Positions 1 to 13,360 of a DNA stretch of 64,000 nucleotides are shown piece after piece (the stretch's first letter is position 1; every line of letters begins with the position of its first letter). Both the position numbers and the translations under genes were made by a program. A model generated the notes under the pieces. The model was not told the origin of the DNA and made no database searches. It saw only the letters and a list, made by a program, of their open reading frames with translations. The DNA comes from Paulinella micropora. Its lineage: Eukaryota > Cercozoa > Imbricatea > Euglyphida. Where the stretch lies: assembly GCA_009731375.1 (NCBI GenBank), contig BJOX01000355.1, forward strand, positions 167,967-231,966, in the 5' to 3' direction.

Positions 1-210
1 TTGCAAGAGGTTGTTGGGACTGCGGAATAACCTCGGCTTAGTGTAGTCTTGCCCTCAGGAGCTCCATCGGTGGCCCCTATAATCAGTCGAGAGACTGACT
101 AGGTGGGGATGGAGCACCTCGAACAAGGGCATGGAGGCTCATGTCCGGAAACGGATCGTGCCATCAGCTGCATCAGTATGCCTTAGAGGAAGTATATTAT
201 TATTACTATT
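1..210 (+). repeat. left copy of ~210-bp direct repeat
   Basis: The stretch from TTGCAAGAGGTTGTTGGGAC to the ATT tract recurs almost unchanged at 1797-2010, including the GGAATAACCTCGGCTTAG and GAGAGACTGAC segments. The two copies bracket the tandem SINE-like array. No coding potential is seen. It could be part of a larger composite repeat whose left end lies outside the window. Confidence 0.85.
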
Positions 211-219
211 ATTATTATT

Positions 220-294
220 GGACACCGTGATAGCACAGTGGTTAAGTTCTACCATCTGTGCCCTGTCGCCAGTTCGATTCCCGTCGGTGCCACC
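220..294 (+). repeat. tRNA-like SINE head, copy 1
   Basis: A 75-bp block from GGACACC to GGTGCCACC contains an A-box-like GATAGCACAGTGG and a B-box-like AGTTCGATTCCC at tRNA-like spacing. The ends can pair like an acceptor stem, and a CCACC end resembles a tRNA 3' end. This supports a tRNA-derived Pol III promoter rather than a working tRNA gene, because the identical block is repeated and followed by a SINE body. Confidence 0.7.
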
Positions 295-450
295 GGTATT
301 TTCATTGAACATACCGGTCCGTCTTGAAGTGTTGGAACTGCCCTTGCGGGGGTGTCATTAGAGCCTATCGTCAATTCTTCGTACTCCCATCACGGGTGAG
401 ACGATGGAGGCGCATGTGCAGATTTGCATCAGCCATTGACAGAGAAGCAC

Positions 451-495
<45 letters not shown>

Positions 496-496
<1 letters not shown>

Positions 497-570
497 GACA
501 TCGTGATAGCCCAGTGGTCAAGTTCTACCATTTGGGCCCTGTCGCCAGTTCGATTCCCGTCGGTGCCACC
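496..570 (+). repeat. tRNA-like SINE head, copy 2
   Basis: Same block as copy 1 with GACATCG at the start, A box GATAGCCCAGTGG and an intact B box AGTTCGATTCCC. It follows an (ATT)n tract. Confidence 0.7.
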
Positions 571-654
571 AGTATTTTCATTGAACATACCGATCCGTCT
601 GGACCAGTGTTTTCATTGAACATACCGGTCCGTCTGGAAGTGTTGGAACTGCCC

Positions 655-817
655 NNNNNNNNNNNNNNNNNNNNNNNNNNNNNNNNNNNNNNNNNNNNNN
701 NNNNNNNNNNNNNNNNNNNNNNNNNNNNNNNNNNNNNNNNNNNNNNNNNNNNNNNNNNNNNNNNNNNNNNNNNNNNNNNNNNNNNNNNNNNNNNNNNNNN
801 NNNNNNNNNNNNNNNNN
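655..817. other. assembly gap (163 N)
   Basis: Unknown bases inside the SINE-like array; probably a collapsed repeat. Confidence 0.99.
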
Positions 818-1009
818 GTAGTTAGATTCCCGTCGGTGCCAGTTTTTTTTAAAGGATATTTTCTTTGAAAGTATTGGCCTTTCTGGAAGGCTTGGAGCTG
901 CCTTGCGGGGGTGTCATTAGAGCTTATCGTCAATTCTTCGTACTCCCCTCACGGGTGAGACGATGGAGGGACATGTGCAGAAACACATTCGCCATTGACT
1001 GAGAAGCAC

Positions 1010-1055
<46 letters not shown>

Positions 1056-1130
1056 GGACACAGTGATAGCACAGTGGTCAAGTTCTACCATCTGGGCCCT
1101 GTCGCCAGTTCGATTCCCGTCGGTGCCACC
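1056..1130 (+). repeat. tRNA-like SINE head, copy 3
   Basis: Same 75-bp block, GGACACAGTGATAGCACAGTGG through GGTGCCACC, after an (ATT)n tract. A further remnant lies at 818-842, where only the B-box half survives after the upstream gap. Confidence 0.7.
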
Positions 1131-1321
1131 AGTATTTTCATTGAACATACCGATCGATCTGGACCAGTATTTTCATTGAACATACCGGTCCGTCTGGAAG
1201 TGTTGGAACTGCCCTTGCGGGGGTGTCATTAGAGCCTATCGTCAATTCTTCGTACTCCCCTCACGGGTGAGACGATGGAGGCGCATGTGCAGAAATGCAT
1301 CAGCCATTGACAGAGAAGCAC

Positions 1322-1373
<52 letters not shown>

Positions 1374-1375
1374 TT

Positions 1376-1415
1376 GGACACCGTGATAGCCCAGTGGTCA
1401 AGTTCTACCATCTGG
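1376..1415 (+). repeat. tRNA-like SINE head, copy 4 (cut by gap)
   Basis: GGACACCGTGATAGCCCAGTGG and the next bases match copies 1-3 up to position 1415, where an assembly gap begins. Confidence 0.65.
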
Positions 1416-1769
1416 NNNNNNNNNNNNNNNNNNNNNNNNNNNNNNNNNNNNNNNNNNNNNNNNNNNNNNNNNNNNNNNNNNNNNNNNNNNNNNNNNNNNN
1501 NNNNNNNNNNNNNNNNNNNNNNNNNNNNNNNNNNNNNNNNNNNNNNNNNNNNNNNNNNNNNNNNNNNNNNNNNNNNNNNNNNNNNNNNNNNNNNNNNNNN
1601 NNNNNNNNNNNNNNNNNNNNNNNNNNNNNNNNNNNNNNNNNNNNNNNNNNNNNNNNNNNNNNNNNNNNNNNNNNNNNNNNNNNNNNNNNNNNNNNNNNNN
1701 NNNNNNNNNNNNNNNNNNNNNNNNNNNNNNNNNNNNNNNNNNNNNNNNNNNNNNNNNNNNNNNNNNNNN
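1416..1769. other. assembly gap (354 N)
   Basis: Unknown bases between SINE-like copy 4 and the right direct repeat. Confidence 0.99.
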
Positions 1770-1796
1770 TATGCACTTGCACATTCGGTGACGTCT

Positions 1797-2010
1797 TGCA
1801 AGAGGTTGCTGGGACTGCGGAATAACCTCGGCTTAGTGCAGTCTTGCCCTCAGGAGCTCCATCGGTGGCCCCGATCATCAGGCGAGAGACTGACACGGGG
1901 GGGTGGAGGACCTCGAACAAGGGTATTGGAGGCTTATGTCAGTTGAGGATATGCCATTAGCTGCATCAGTACGCCTCAGATATAGTATTATTATTATTAT
2001 TATTATTATT
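1797..2010 (+). repeat. right copy of ~210-bp direct repeat
   Basis: Second copy of the repeat at the window start, ending in an (ATT)n tract. It begins right after the 354-N gap and closes the SINE-like array. Differences from the first copy are a handful of substitutions. Confidence 0.85.
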
Positions 2011-2606
2011 ATCATTATTTTTAACGAAATCACTTCTTTTAATATAAACTTACCACTCGCTGGGGTGAGTCGAAAGACGAAGTATGAGAAGGAAAGTTAA
2101 TTAAAAAAGGTGACTCGAGGTAAACATGAAAGGGAAAATGGGGAGAGCCAGAGACCCATAAAGAAAACAAGGACAAAATGAAAGGGAAATGAAAAAATGA
2201 AAAGAACAAAGGATGGAAAAGCATGGGAGAAAGAGTGAAGTACCCCGTTGTACAAGCAATACAATGCCCGTTTCATCCCTACCCTCTTACTCGTTATTTG
2301 GCATTCTTCGGGAAGTCGTTCTCTGACTTTCTCTAGACAGCCACGTTAATGCCTCAGAGGTTTTTCTCTGAGACTGTGGCACGTTCGCTTCGGTCAGGGT
2401 GAACGAAAATGGATTCAATCGTTCATGGACGCTCTGGTATTTATATAGAAAGTAAGTACGGTACTGGAAAAACTGGTAGAAAGTTATCATAAATATGATA
2501 TTTGGTGGAAAAAAAATGCTATGCCTGAAACATAATCATTGTGCATCCTGGAAGCAGGCAACGCCCTGCAAGTGAAAAAGATGGATCAAGCCCAACTCGA
2601 GAGGTT
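2011..2606. other. intergenic, no gene seen
   Basis: AT-rich DNA downstream of the VPS41 stop codon, presumably containing its 3' UTR and polyadenylation region on the minus strand. No protein-like frame, RNA gene or repeat family is recognised. Confidence 0.6.
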
Positions 2607-2910
2607 TCACACCTGACTGCTTGGACTACAAAGCACGCAGATAGGCTCTCCGCGCCCACTGCGTCGATGCTTGCCTGGACAGGAAAACAGCATGGCAGGT
2701 AGGCTGACGGACAGGAAAAGGAACCTAGACACTTGGTGTGATAGCAATGGGAACAGAAGAAAGCCTGCAAATCTTCCGGCCGTCCTAAAACACAACCAAG
2801 ACTGCCGTCCGCCAACGCGGTTTGATCTACCATCCAAAATGCTGTTCTCACAAAGTGCACACTTCGTTTGCGCATCCACCTTCACCATACACCACAGCAG
2901 GAACGGTTGA
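2607..2910 (-). CDS. VPS41: VPS41 C-terminal RING-H2 exons
   Basis: Three metal-binding blocks appear in order on the minus strand: CALCENSI (C-x2-C), [11 protein letters not shown] (C-x-H-x2-H-x2-C) and ICVLCSPSS (C-x2-C). This reproduces the VPS41 RING-H2 layout. The blocks lie in different frames and need two introns to join. The ligands look complete, so the domain is probably functional. In animals and yeast this end of VPS41 joins the other class C subunits; that role here is inferred. Confidence 0.8.
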
Positions 2911-3472
2911 CAAAATTGTTCTAGACAGTGGGTGCAGTACGCGAAGGGCGCTGCGCTGCAAGAAGTCCAGTCGATCTTGCAAGTCCACCTGCGCGGGGCG
3001 AGAGGGGTGAGTGACAAGCACACCAGCAGACGAGCTGCAACCACGTCCGTCTGCAGGATCTTGTTGCATCCCGCACGCACGTGCAACTACAAGACCATGC
3101 CATGGCACAAGAGAAAGACGCGAGCAGCACTGCACAAGTCAAGACTGTAGCAAAGCATGCTACCTGCAGCTCCCAGTCTGAAAAAATATTTTCGAACTTG
3201 CGCTTCAGTTCCTTCACTCTGGCATCATCCTAGCGTGAATGCATACATAGATAAAAACTTTTTTTTTTTTTTTTCATGCGAAAGAATATATGGTTAACCG
3301 GTATCCTGCTGACTAAGGTGGGCAATCCTTCATAGTGTGCGCCGACCTACAGGTGACGCTGTGTGGAGGCGGCAGCAATGAACAAGGGGCTGACGTGCTC
3401 GAGCAGGTCCGACAGCAGCGCGGGCGTGGACAAGGCCGACTTCGTCAGCTCCTCCCACAACTGGCCAACAGA

Positions 3473-3509
<37 letters not shown>

Positions 3510-4506
3510 CGCGGTATACACCTGCAAGCCAAATCCCCGCTCAATTGTTTTGCATGCACATAAGTTTCAGCACAGTCTTAGGAAGGTGACCATGGGATCT
3601 TTTTGCTCTTCAGCAAATGCAATCGCCTAGACATTATTTCGATCACGTACAGGTAGCTTGGTCATGAGCCTTGGCACCTGTGGGACATCCTTGAGGTTGC
3701 CTAGAGGCACAGGTGGCATGTTATGGAGAAAGGAGTGGCACAAGAGCAACTACCTATGATGATCTCCAGCGCCCGGTTGGTGTTGCCTATTGTTGAGCGC
3801 GGTGGAAGATGGAGCAGGAGGAGATGGAGGTGACAGCAGTACCCATCCGTTGTAGCAGGAACACCATTTCGGGGTACAGATTCCTATCACATACACGCTT
3901 GTTCCCATATCCCTCTCCCTCTCCCAACCAACCGCTGGGAGCAGATCTGAAACGCCTCTTCAAGCACGTAAGCACTGAGTGAACACAATAAGAGGAGTTG
4001 CAGGATAAGACTAGAGCTGAAATTGATACTTGGAGCTCCTAAGAAAAGGGAGCAGCTTCTCTGGATTGTACTCCGCGTCTGAACAAATAGTTTGCAACGC
4101 CTTGTGAGAAAGTAGAGGAGCTAGCAAAGACTCACAGAGCGAAACTTGCTGCGCATGGAATTTGGAAGCGGCCTGGGGATCTTTCTTGAACACCGCCGAC
4201 AAGTAGGCATGCTATCGGAGCCAGCAAGAGCCCAAAATAATGACGCTCCGCTCATGCCTTGTAGCAGCGATGGACCTGCAGCTCTGTTCTATTTTCTAGT
4301 TGCGCCATGACGCCCGCCACCTGGCAGCAAGAGCGACAGCACTGCGCACACACCTTACTTGCGAGGTTACATACCGACATCTTCTCCAGATTATCAACAA
4401 ACATCTCCACTGCCTTCTCGGTATCAAATACCATCAGCTCCAGCACTATCGACAGCAAGATCCGTCAAAAAATTAATAGAAGAAGAAGAAGAAGAAGAAG
4501 AAGAAG

Positions 4507-4537
<31 letters not shown>

Positions 4538-4571
4538 GTGTGAGAGTGTGTGAGAAAGAGTGAGTGAGTGA

Positions 4572-4605
<34 letters not shown>

Positions 4606-4615
4606 GAGGAGAGAT

Positions 4616-4666
<51 letters not shown>

Positions 4667-4679
4667 AGAGAGAGAGAGG

Positions 4680-4769
<90 letters not shown>

Positions 4770-5426
4770 AAGAGAGAAAGAGAGAAAGAGAGAGAGAGAG
4801 AAAGAGAAAAGAGAGAGNNNNNNNNNNNNNNNNNNNNNNNNNNNNNNNNNNNNNNNNNNNNNNNNNNNNNNNNNNNNNNNNNNNNNNNNNNNNNNNNNNN
4901 NNNNNNNNNNNNNNNNNNNNNNNNNNNNNNNNNNNNNNNNNNNNNNNNNNNNNNNNNNNNNNNNNNNNNNNNNNNNNNNNNNNNNNNNNNNNNNNNNNNN
5001 NNNNNNNNNNNNNNNNNNNNNNNNNNNNNNNNNNNNNNNNNNNNNNNNNNNNNNNNNNNNNNNNNNNNNNNNNNNNNNNNNNNNNNNNNNNNNNNNNNNN
5101 NNNNNNNNNNNNNNNNNNNNNNNNNNNNNNNNNNNNNNNNNNNNNNNNNNNNNNNNNNNNNNNNNNNNNNNNNNNNNNNNNNNNNNNNNNNNNNNNNNNN
5201 NNNNNNNNNNNNNNNNNNNNNNNNNNNNNNNNNNNNNNNNNNNNNNNNNNNNNNNNNNNNNNNNNNNNNNNNNNNNNNNNNNNNNNNNNNNNNNNNNNNN
5301 NNNNNNNNNNNNNNNNNNNNNNNNNNNNNNNNNNNNNNNNNGGAGAGAGGGAGATAGAAGAAAAAAATATAAAAAGACAGAAATAAAGAATCAAAAGAAA
5401 GAAAAGAAAGAAGAAGTAGTAGTAGT

Positions 5427-5490
<64 letters not shown>

Positions 5491-5614
5491 TAGGAGGAAG
5501 CGGAGGTGGGGTAGGGAAAAGAAATGTGTATGTATGTATGTATATATATATACATATATGTATATAAATAATAAATAAATAAATAAATATATATATATAA
5601 GCATCTACATGCAT

Positions 5615-5665
<51 letters not shown>

Positions 5666-6480
5666 TAGATAGATAGATAGATAGACAGATAGAGAGGTAG
5701 ATAGATAGATATGTTTGGTCTATCAGTGCTGCATATACGAGGACATACGCATCGATTCCACCCCACCACCAGTTGGTGGCTGGGCAGCGGGATGGGCATG
5801 GGCACGAAGCCCCAGGATTTATGCAGTCTGACGGTGTCCTACGACCCTCCCTGGCTGGAGGGCCAAGACCATCCAGACACGTTTCGGGTCACGCGCCCCG
5901 CCATGGCTTGGGCACGAGGGCTTCATCCATGGCGCACGCTTTCACGGGGGCCGGACTGTCCCTAGGATCTCCCGCTTGTATGCCTACCCGCACAAAGGAA
6001 GATCCCACTCCCGTCTAGTCTCTGAACCTTTCCCTTTTGCCAGGTCACCACAGGACAGCGGCAACGGGTGGCTACCGGGCCCGCGTATGCCGGCGCCAAC
6101 CGAGCCGTGCGCGGGGAAGGCCTGACAAGAAGGAACTTGGCTATTACCCATGGTGGGTGGCCACATCCTTCGAGTTTTTACCATTAACGAGCGTTACCTC
6201 GCCTGCTGCACCTCTCGGTTCCCCAGAGGCAGTGGTATCGAAGGCTCTTAGGGCTTTCCCGAACAGTTTGAGAGTGTATCGAGGGCCCATGAAAGTAGTC
6301 ATCAGCCCTGGCCAGTCACGCTGCACCAGCTGTGAGTGCATTCACAGCTGGTGCAGGGCTGAAGGAGATAGATAGATCCCCAGGCTGTAATCGCCAGCGG
6401 GCAGAATCCTCCGGGATGGGATACATAGTTAGATAAATAATAAACGAATAGATAGATACGTACATACATACATGAATAAG

Positions 6481-6537
<57 letters not shown>

Positions 6538-6579
6538 GGATGGATGGATGGATGGATAGATAGATAGATAGATAGATAT

Positions 6580-6623
<44 letters not shown>

Positions 6624-6646
6624 GGATAAGATGGACAGATGGAGAT

Positions 6647-6697
<51 letters not shown>

Positions 6698-6778
6698 GCT
6701 TATACAGACGCCATGTATATATATGTATAATATATATATATATAATATATATATATAATATATATATATATATAGAGA

Positions 6779-6831
<53 letters not shown>

Positions 6832-9800
6832 TTTGTCGCGGACGGCGTGGTAGAGGTCTAGTTTCTTGATGAGCTCGAACACGTCTTTGCGCCCTACACC
6901 GCAGCAGGCGCGCGTGCGGCTCCAGCAACACAAACCACCTCAGCACGCAAACAGGCTCACCAAGCTTCAGGTATACATGCAAAGCTTTCGAAAATTGGGA
7001 GTTCATGACATATCTACGCACAAAAAGCAATCATTAAGATATGTGTAAAAACAAGGTGGGACAAAAAACGAAGGTTTCTTACAGGTCGCTTAAAGCAGTC
7101 AATAGCTGCTTTGACTCTACAAAATACAATGACATAACGTGCGTACGAAAAGGGTGCGCCAAATATATCAACCATGAGTTTTGAGTTGCTGGTTAACGGC
7201 GTGAATGACAGCTTCTATGCTATAGATGCTGGAAAAGCATGGATTTGTTCAGAGACAAGTAGGGCGAAGACATGCCGCCTACCGGTGTGGCCACGTATTT
7301 ATTGTTCGCAAGAAACCGTCCTGAATATATCCAACGTGTCTGCGACGTCACTGACGGCGGTCACTTACGTGGTCGTTGAGGAGGAAATTGTGCAGAATGA
7401 CTTCATATAGAGATTGTTTGAGCTTGGGACTTGAGGTGGGCACGTACGGGCCCAGAGCCTAAGGACACATGGCAGCTGAAGGCAAATTAGTCTTGGTACG
7501 GTGGCCGACGCTCATCTGATTTTCCCGCAAGAACGTCATGATCCAGTTTTCCCATAGTGTTTCGTTGTCTTCAATCTGTGGGAGCAAGGACAGACTGTGC
7601 GGACGGTCGGGGCGGCGGAGCGGACCAAGCGGGGCACGATGGACGCGGCCTGCGCACACAGCACAGCACACACCAGCCACATCCAACGCCCGCACACACC
7701 GCGCAGCCGCGCCCCAAGACCTTCTTGTACTCCCCACGGCTCATCAAGTGGTGCAGGTAGTTCTCGCCGATGCCCAAGATCTTGTGCTGCAGCAGGCGGG
7801 CAGTGTGCTTGGTCAGTACTGCGGGCGGCGTGAACCTTCTTGAGTGTGCCGGGCGGCGAATTCTGCGCCGCCAGCAGAGCCTCGGCGTACATCTCATGCT
7901 CCAAGAGCCTGTGCAGCGCAAGACAAGCCATGTACACGCTGCCCTGGCGTCGCGCGCGGCTGTGACCAGGTGATATGGTCATCCAGGTCGCGCGGGCGCG
8001 CCACCACGATATCTTTCGGGGACACAATGTAGAAGAGCGACTCCGCCCTGGCGAGAAGCGGCGCGTGTGGGTAGTGTGTGCGGACAGGGCGGGCAGGGCG
8101 GGGAGGACCCACTATGGCCCGGCAGGTAGTCCACGCGGTAGTCGGTGGCCTGGTAGTTCTCGCACGCCAAGATCGGCAAGGCGTCGCTGCGCACCAACCA
8201 GGCGCTCGCACGCTAGCCAACCAGGCGAGCAGAACAGCAGCGCGGACCTGGAGATTTCTTCGTTCTTCCACGTCAACACCTTTACTTCAGGCAACGCTGC
8301 TTTCCGCTCACCTGCAAACCCGTCCACATTTCACACAAATATATAGGTGGCTGTGTAGTGAAGTTTGGGTCTGTACATGTGAATTTCCTTCGCATGCAAA
8401 CACCACTACCACCACCAACACCACGATCAACAACAAAAACAGCTGCTCAAGTTGATGAGCTCAAGAATATTGTACTCTAACATGCTTTTGTTTCCTTTTA
8501 GCCCTCCTCGCTCCTCACATTCTGCAAGCGTGCTGACTTCTTGGCCATGGTTAGACAGGTCAACCTCTCTTTTGATTTGGTAGACATAGTGTTTCAGAGT
8601 GGCCATTTGACTACGTTTTGGAAAGGCACCTAATATTTCTGTAACTGGTATGTCGACGGTACATGCGTTTATGACTACAAACCGAGACTAAGAAGAAGCA
8701 GAAGAAGAAGAAGAAGAAGAAGAAGAAGAAGAAGAAGAAGAAGAAGAAGAAGAAGAAGAAGAAGAAGAAGAAGAAGAAGGAGGAGGAGGAGAAGAAGAAG
8801 GAGAAAAAGGAGGAGGAGGAGGAGGAGGAGGAGGAGAAGAAGAAGAAGAAGAAGAAGAAGAAGAAGAAGAAGAAGAAGAAGAAGAAGAAGAAGAAGAAGA
8901 AGAAGAAGAAAAAGAAGAACAAAAAGGAGGAGGAGAAGAAGAAGAAGAAAAAGGAGGAGGAGGAGAAGAAGAAGAAGAAGAAGAAGAAGAAGGAGAAGAA
9001 GAAGAAGAAGAACTACATCTTTTAAGGATTTTGGAGGAGTTAGAAGGGCTAGAAGAATCTGGAAGAACCGGAATATCAAACGAACTAGTGGTGGTCGAAG
9101 TGTCTGACAAGCTGCTTGCTTGTATTTGTCGGGCAAACGGCGGTGCCGCCGCACTGGTTACCCCCAACAGTTCATCATGTGACGTGTGTGTATCTTCATG
9201 ATATCGCTTCGCTTGAAATTACAAATGCATATGTAGAAAAGTGTAATTATTCAATTATTTCGACATGTATTGTCCGTACTCCCCGCGTAATTTAGGGACA
9301 TGGCAGAGTCTTTGGGAAGGAGAGTTGAGGAGCAGAGAATGATGACCAACTTTGCGGTCTGAGCTCGATGCACCGTCTGGTCCGAAAGCAGAGACAATAT
9401 TTGCAGGCAGAGCAAACGCAACGAGTACTTGTATTGTCTTCGTCTTCTTCCTGAGTGTAAGCTAGGATGACCAGGTATTCGCCTGTTGCGAGCAGCAAGG
9501 GTAACAGTGACGAGACATTTTCTGAACGTGCAGAATGTCTTCGTACTAGACCGAAAGGCGCAATTCCAGAAATAAAGAAGTCAGTCTGCCCACACGAAAG
9601 AAATATAATATTATTGGCATTTCAAAAAAAGGAGGGGGCCCCAAGAAGATAACGAAAGGTACAGTGTGGATGCGAGTTGGAGGCAGCAGCGACCGTGAAC
9701 ATGGCTACGATTTGTAGGTTGCGCGTGCTGTTGGCGGCGCCGCCTGCAACAGCACATGTGGCACAGCTGGTGCGAGCGACCCGCTCACGCCTGAAATACC

Positions 9801-10211
9801 CTTGCGCACGATTTTGCCGATGGTCACACTAACACAGCCAGCACACAGGGCGCGCAGCAAGGTGAGAGGCTGCTGGGCGGCGTGCGGGCAGGAGCAGGTG
9901 GGCCGACCTGTTGCCCCAGCCGATGACGAGCGTGTTGTCGTCCTACGCAGCAAGCGCGCTGACAAGCTCGGCGGTGCGGCGGCGGCCTGATGACACTGAC
10001 CGCCCAGCGCAGGTTGCAGCGATACTGGTCCGGCGGGGGCGCTCCTGCAAACAACAAACGCAACACAACTGCACACCCACAGCCAACCTGCTGAGCGGCG
10101 ACGCGCCAGTCGCACACGATAGGTCGGTAGGTAGGTAGGTAGGTAGGTAGGTAGGTAGTTAGGTAGATAGATAGGTAGGTAGGTAGGTAGGTAGGTAGGT
10201 AGGTAGGTAGG

Positions 10212-10261
<50 letters not shown>

Positions 10262-10282
10262 GATAGATATAGATAGACAGAC

Positions 10283-10327
<45 letters not shown>

Positions 10328-10343
10328 TCTTAGATAGATATCT

Positions 10344-10403
<60 letters not shown>

Positions 10404-10757
10404 GTTTGGTCTATCAGCTCTGCCTATGCGAGGACATAGGCATCCATTCCACCCAGCCATGACAGGCTGCATGGGATGGGCGGGCTTATGGGGACTGTGC
10501 CCACCCTTTCCTGGCTGGATGGCGGGCATAGTAAACTCAGACACGCGTCCTTGGTCACGTGCCCCGATGTGGCTCGGGCCCGAGGGCTTCATTCATGGCA
10601 CCTGCTTTCACGGGGGGTGGATTATACCTTGATACATATATAAATATATGTATATATACATATATATATTATATATATGTTATATATATATATATATATA
10701 CATACATACATACATACATATATATATACATATATATATATATATACACACACACAC

Positions 10758-10795
<38 letters not shown>

Positions 10796-10835
10796 ATGTG
10801 TGTATGTGTGTGTGTGTGTGTGTGTGTAGACAGAC

Positions 10836-10890
<55 letters not shown>

Positions 10891-10891
10891 C

Positions 10892-10934
<43 letters not shown>

Positions 10935-11442
10935 GATAGAGATAGAGATAGAGAGAGATAGAGATAGAGATAGAGATAGATATAGATAGCTAGCTAGCTA
11001 ACTGCTAGCTAGCTAGCATAGATAGATGAGATATCGACTAATGTCAGAAAAAAGGAGCTTCTGATTTCGTCAACCAAGGAAGTCTGTGGGCAAAGTATTA
11101 ACCCGATGCCCAGCTAAACCGTGATGTTTGCACGGAAGGGACTAATACAGGCGATACCAGAAGAGCTCTCTCGACAGCATGTCTCTGCGAGAGCTCAAAC
11201 CTCCGGGGCCAGGGCTCGTTCCATAAGCGCCCCTTGCAGAACGAGCTCCCACCTCCATTACAGAGGACCCAGTAAGCAGATGGAGTTTCGAGACTGTGAC
11301 ATCGACAGTCTAGCATAAACCGACAGAGCACTGTGGGTTTTATTCCGGGCTCAACAAGCGAGAAAGGGCACCCTGAGGGAACAGGATTGTGCTTCCCGTC
11401 GCTATTTCGGCATGTGACTATATAGATAGATAGATAGATAGG

Positions 11443-11488
<46 letters not shown>

Positions 11489-11658
11489 TAGATATAGATA
11501 TAGATATAGATATAGATAGAGATAGAGATAGAGATAGAGATATAGATATAGACAGATATAGATATAGATATAGATATAGGTATAGGTAAAGATATAGATA
11601 TAGATATAGATATAGATATAGATAGCTAGCTAGACAGCTAGCTAGATAGCTAGCTAGC

Positions 11659-11718
<60 letters not shown>

Positions 11719-12730
11719 AGGACATCAATACTGCCCTCGAGCAAGAACCATCAGCACCTCACAAGCTGCTCATCAACCATCCACCGGGTTGATGCCTGTA
11801 CTCGGTTCAAGCCGAAAGGTAGCCGAGATAGATAGATAGATAGATAGATATGTTTGGTCTATCAGCTCTGCATATCCGAAGACATAGGCATCCATTCCAC
11901 CCCGCCTCCAGACGGAGGCTGGGTAGCGGGCTGGGAGGAAGCACTAAGCTTAGAATGTATGCAGTCTGAAGGTTCTACAACCCTCCCTGGCTAGAGGGCC
12001 GTAGAACCAACCCAGACACGTGTCCGTGATCACGTGCCCCGCCAAGGCTCGGGCCCGAGGGGTACACCAACCCTCGAGCTTCATCCAAGGCGACCACTTT
12101 CGCGGCGGCCGGACTATACCTTAAGATCTCCCTGCTTATGTGCCTACCCGCACACAGGAAGATCCCACTCCCGTCTAGTCTCTGAACCTTTCCCATTTGT
12201 CAGGACACCACTGGGTAGTGGCGACGGAGGACTACCGGGCCAGCTGCAGCGGTGACATAAGTGGGCCGACGTCGAGAGTAGTGGCCATTTGCCATATCCA
12301 CTGGTCACTAAACTCACGTCGGAACACCAAGTCAGTCCAAGGCAGCCAATCAGAGGTAGTCGTACCGAGTAGGAGCCATGCGCGGGGTTGGCCTGACAAG
12401 AAGGGACTTGGCTGCGGGTTACCCATTATTCCCTGCGTGGCCATATCCTTCGAGTTTTTACCATCCGACGAGCGTTACCTCGCCTGCTGCACCTTGCGGT
12501 TTCCCGCAGGCCGCGGTATCGAAGGCTCTTAGGGCTTTCCCGAACAGTTTGAGAGTGTATCGAGGGCCGATGAAGGGTAGTCATCAGCCCTGGCCAGTCA
12601 CGCTGCACCAGCTGCGACTGCAAAAACAGCTGGTGAAGGGCTGAAGGAGATAGATAGATCGACCCCCAGGCTGTAGGTGCCAGTGGGTCGAGTCCAACTC
12701 CGGGATGCAGTTTACCGTCATGCCCAGGAC

Positions 12731-12788
<58 letters not shown>

Positions 12789-13283
12789 GATAGGGATTAG
12801 GGATTAAGGATTAAGGATTAAGGATTAAGGATTAAGGAGTAAGGAATAGGGAGTAGGGAGTAGAGAGTAGGGAGTAGGGAAAAGGGATCAGAGAGTAGGG
12901 CTCAGGGATCAGGGATCAGCATCAGGATTAAAATTTAGGACAAGGATTAGGAAAAGGAAGAATAAGGTAAGCTAAGGGTAAAGGTAAGGGCAATGGCAAG
13001 GGTAAGGGTAAGGGTGGGTAAGGGTGGGTAAGGGTAAGGGTAAGGGTGAAGGGTAAGGGTAAAGGGTAAGGGGTAAGGGTAAGGGTAAGGGTAAAGGTAA
13101 AGGCAAGGGTAGGGTAAGGGTAAGGGTAAGGGTACAGGTAAAGGAAAAGGTAAAGGTAAAGCTAAAGGTAAGGTAAGCTAAGCTAAGGTAAGGTAAGGTA
13201 AGGCAAGGTAAGGTTAGGTTAGGTTAGGTTAGGTTAGGTTAGGTTAGGTTAGGTTAGATTAGATTCGATTCGATTAGTTAGAT

Positions 13284-13360
<77 letters not shown>

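Larger units (their letters stand above)
211..1415 (+). repeat. tandem array of SINE-like composite units
   Basis: A composite unit recurs at least four times, interrupted by a gap. Its order is a tRNA-like head, a GTATTTTCATTGAACATACC spacer present in one or two copies, GTGTTGGAACTGCCCTTGCG, a segment around CGTACTCCCCTCACGGGTGA, and an (ATT)n tail. The A/T-rich microsatellite tail after a Pol III-type head is the usual architecture of tRNA-derived SINEs. Spacing between heads is about 280 to 560 bp, so units vary by deletion or nested tails. Confidence 0.75.

Noticed and set aside
220-1130. Functional tRNA genes
   Set aside because: The tRNA-like heads are identical tandem copies attached to a repeat body, and no convincing anticodon stem-loop could be assigned.
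4424-5614. Long open frames of poly-Leu/Ser, poly-Glu/Arg and X residues
   Set aside because: They are translations of microsatellites and assembly gaps, with no conserved residues.
8611-9167. Poly-Phe/Leu/Ser frames on the minus strand
   Set aside because: Produced by the GAA tract inside a VPS41 intron.
13208-13256. True chromosome end (TTAGG telomere)
   Set aside because: Only about ten units, flanked on both sides by other simple repeats and VPS41 exons, so it is interstitial.
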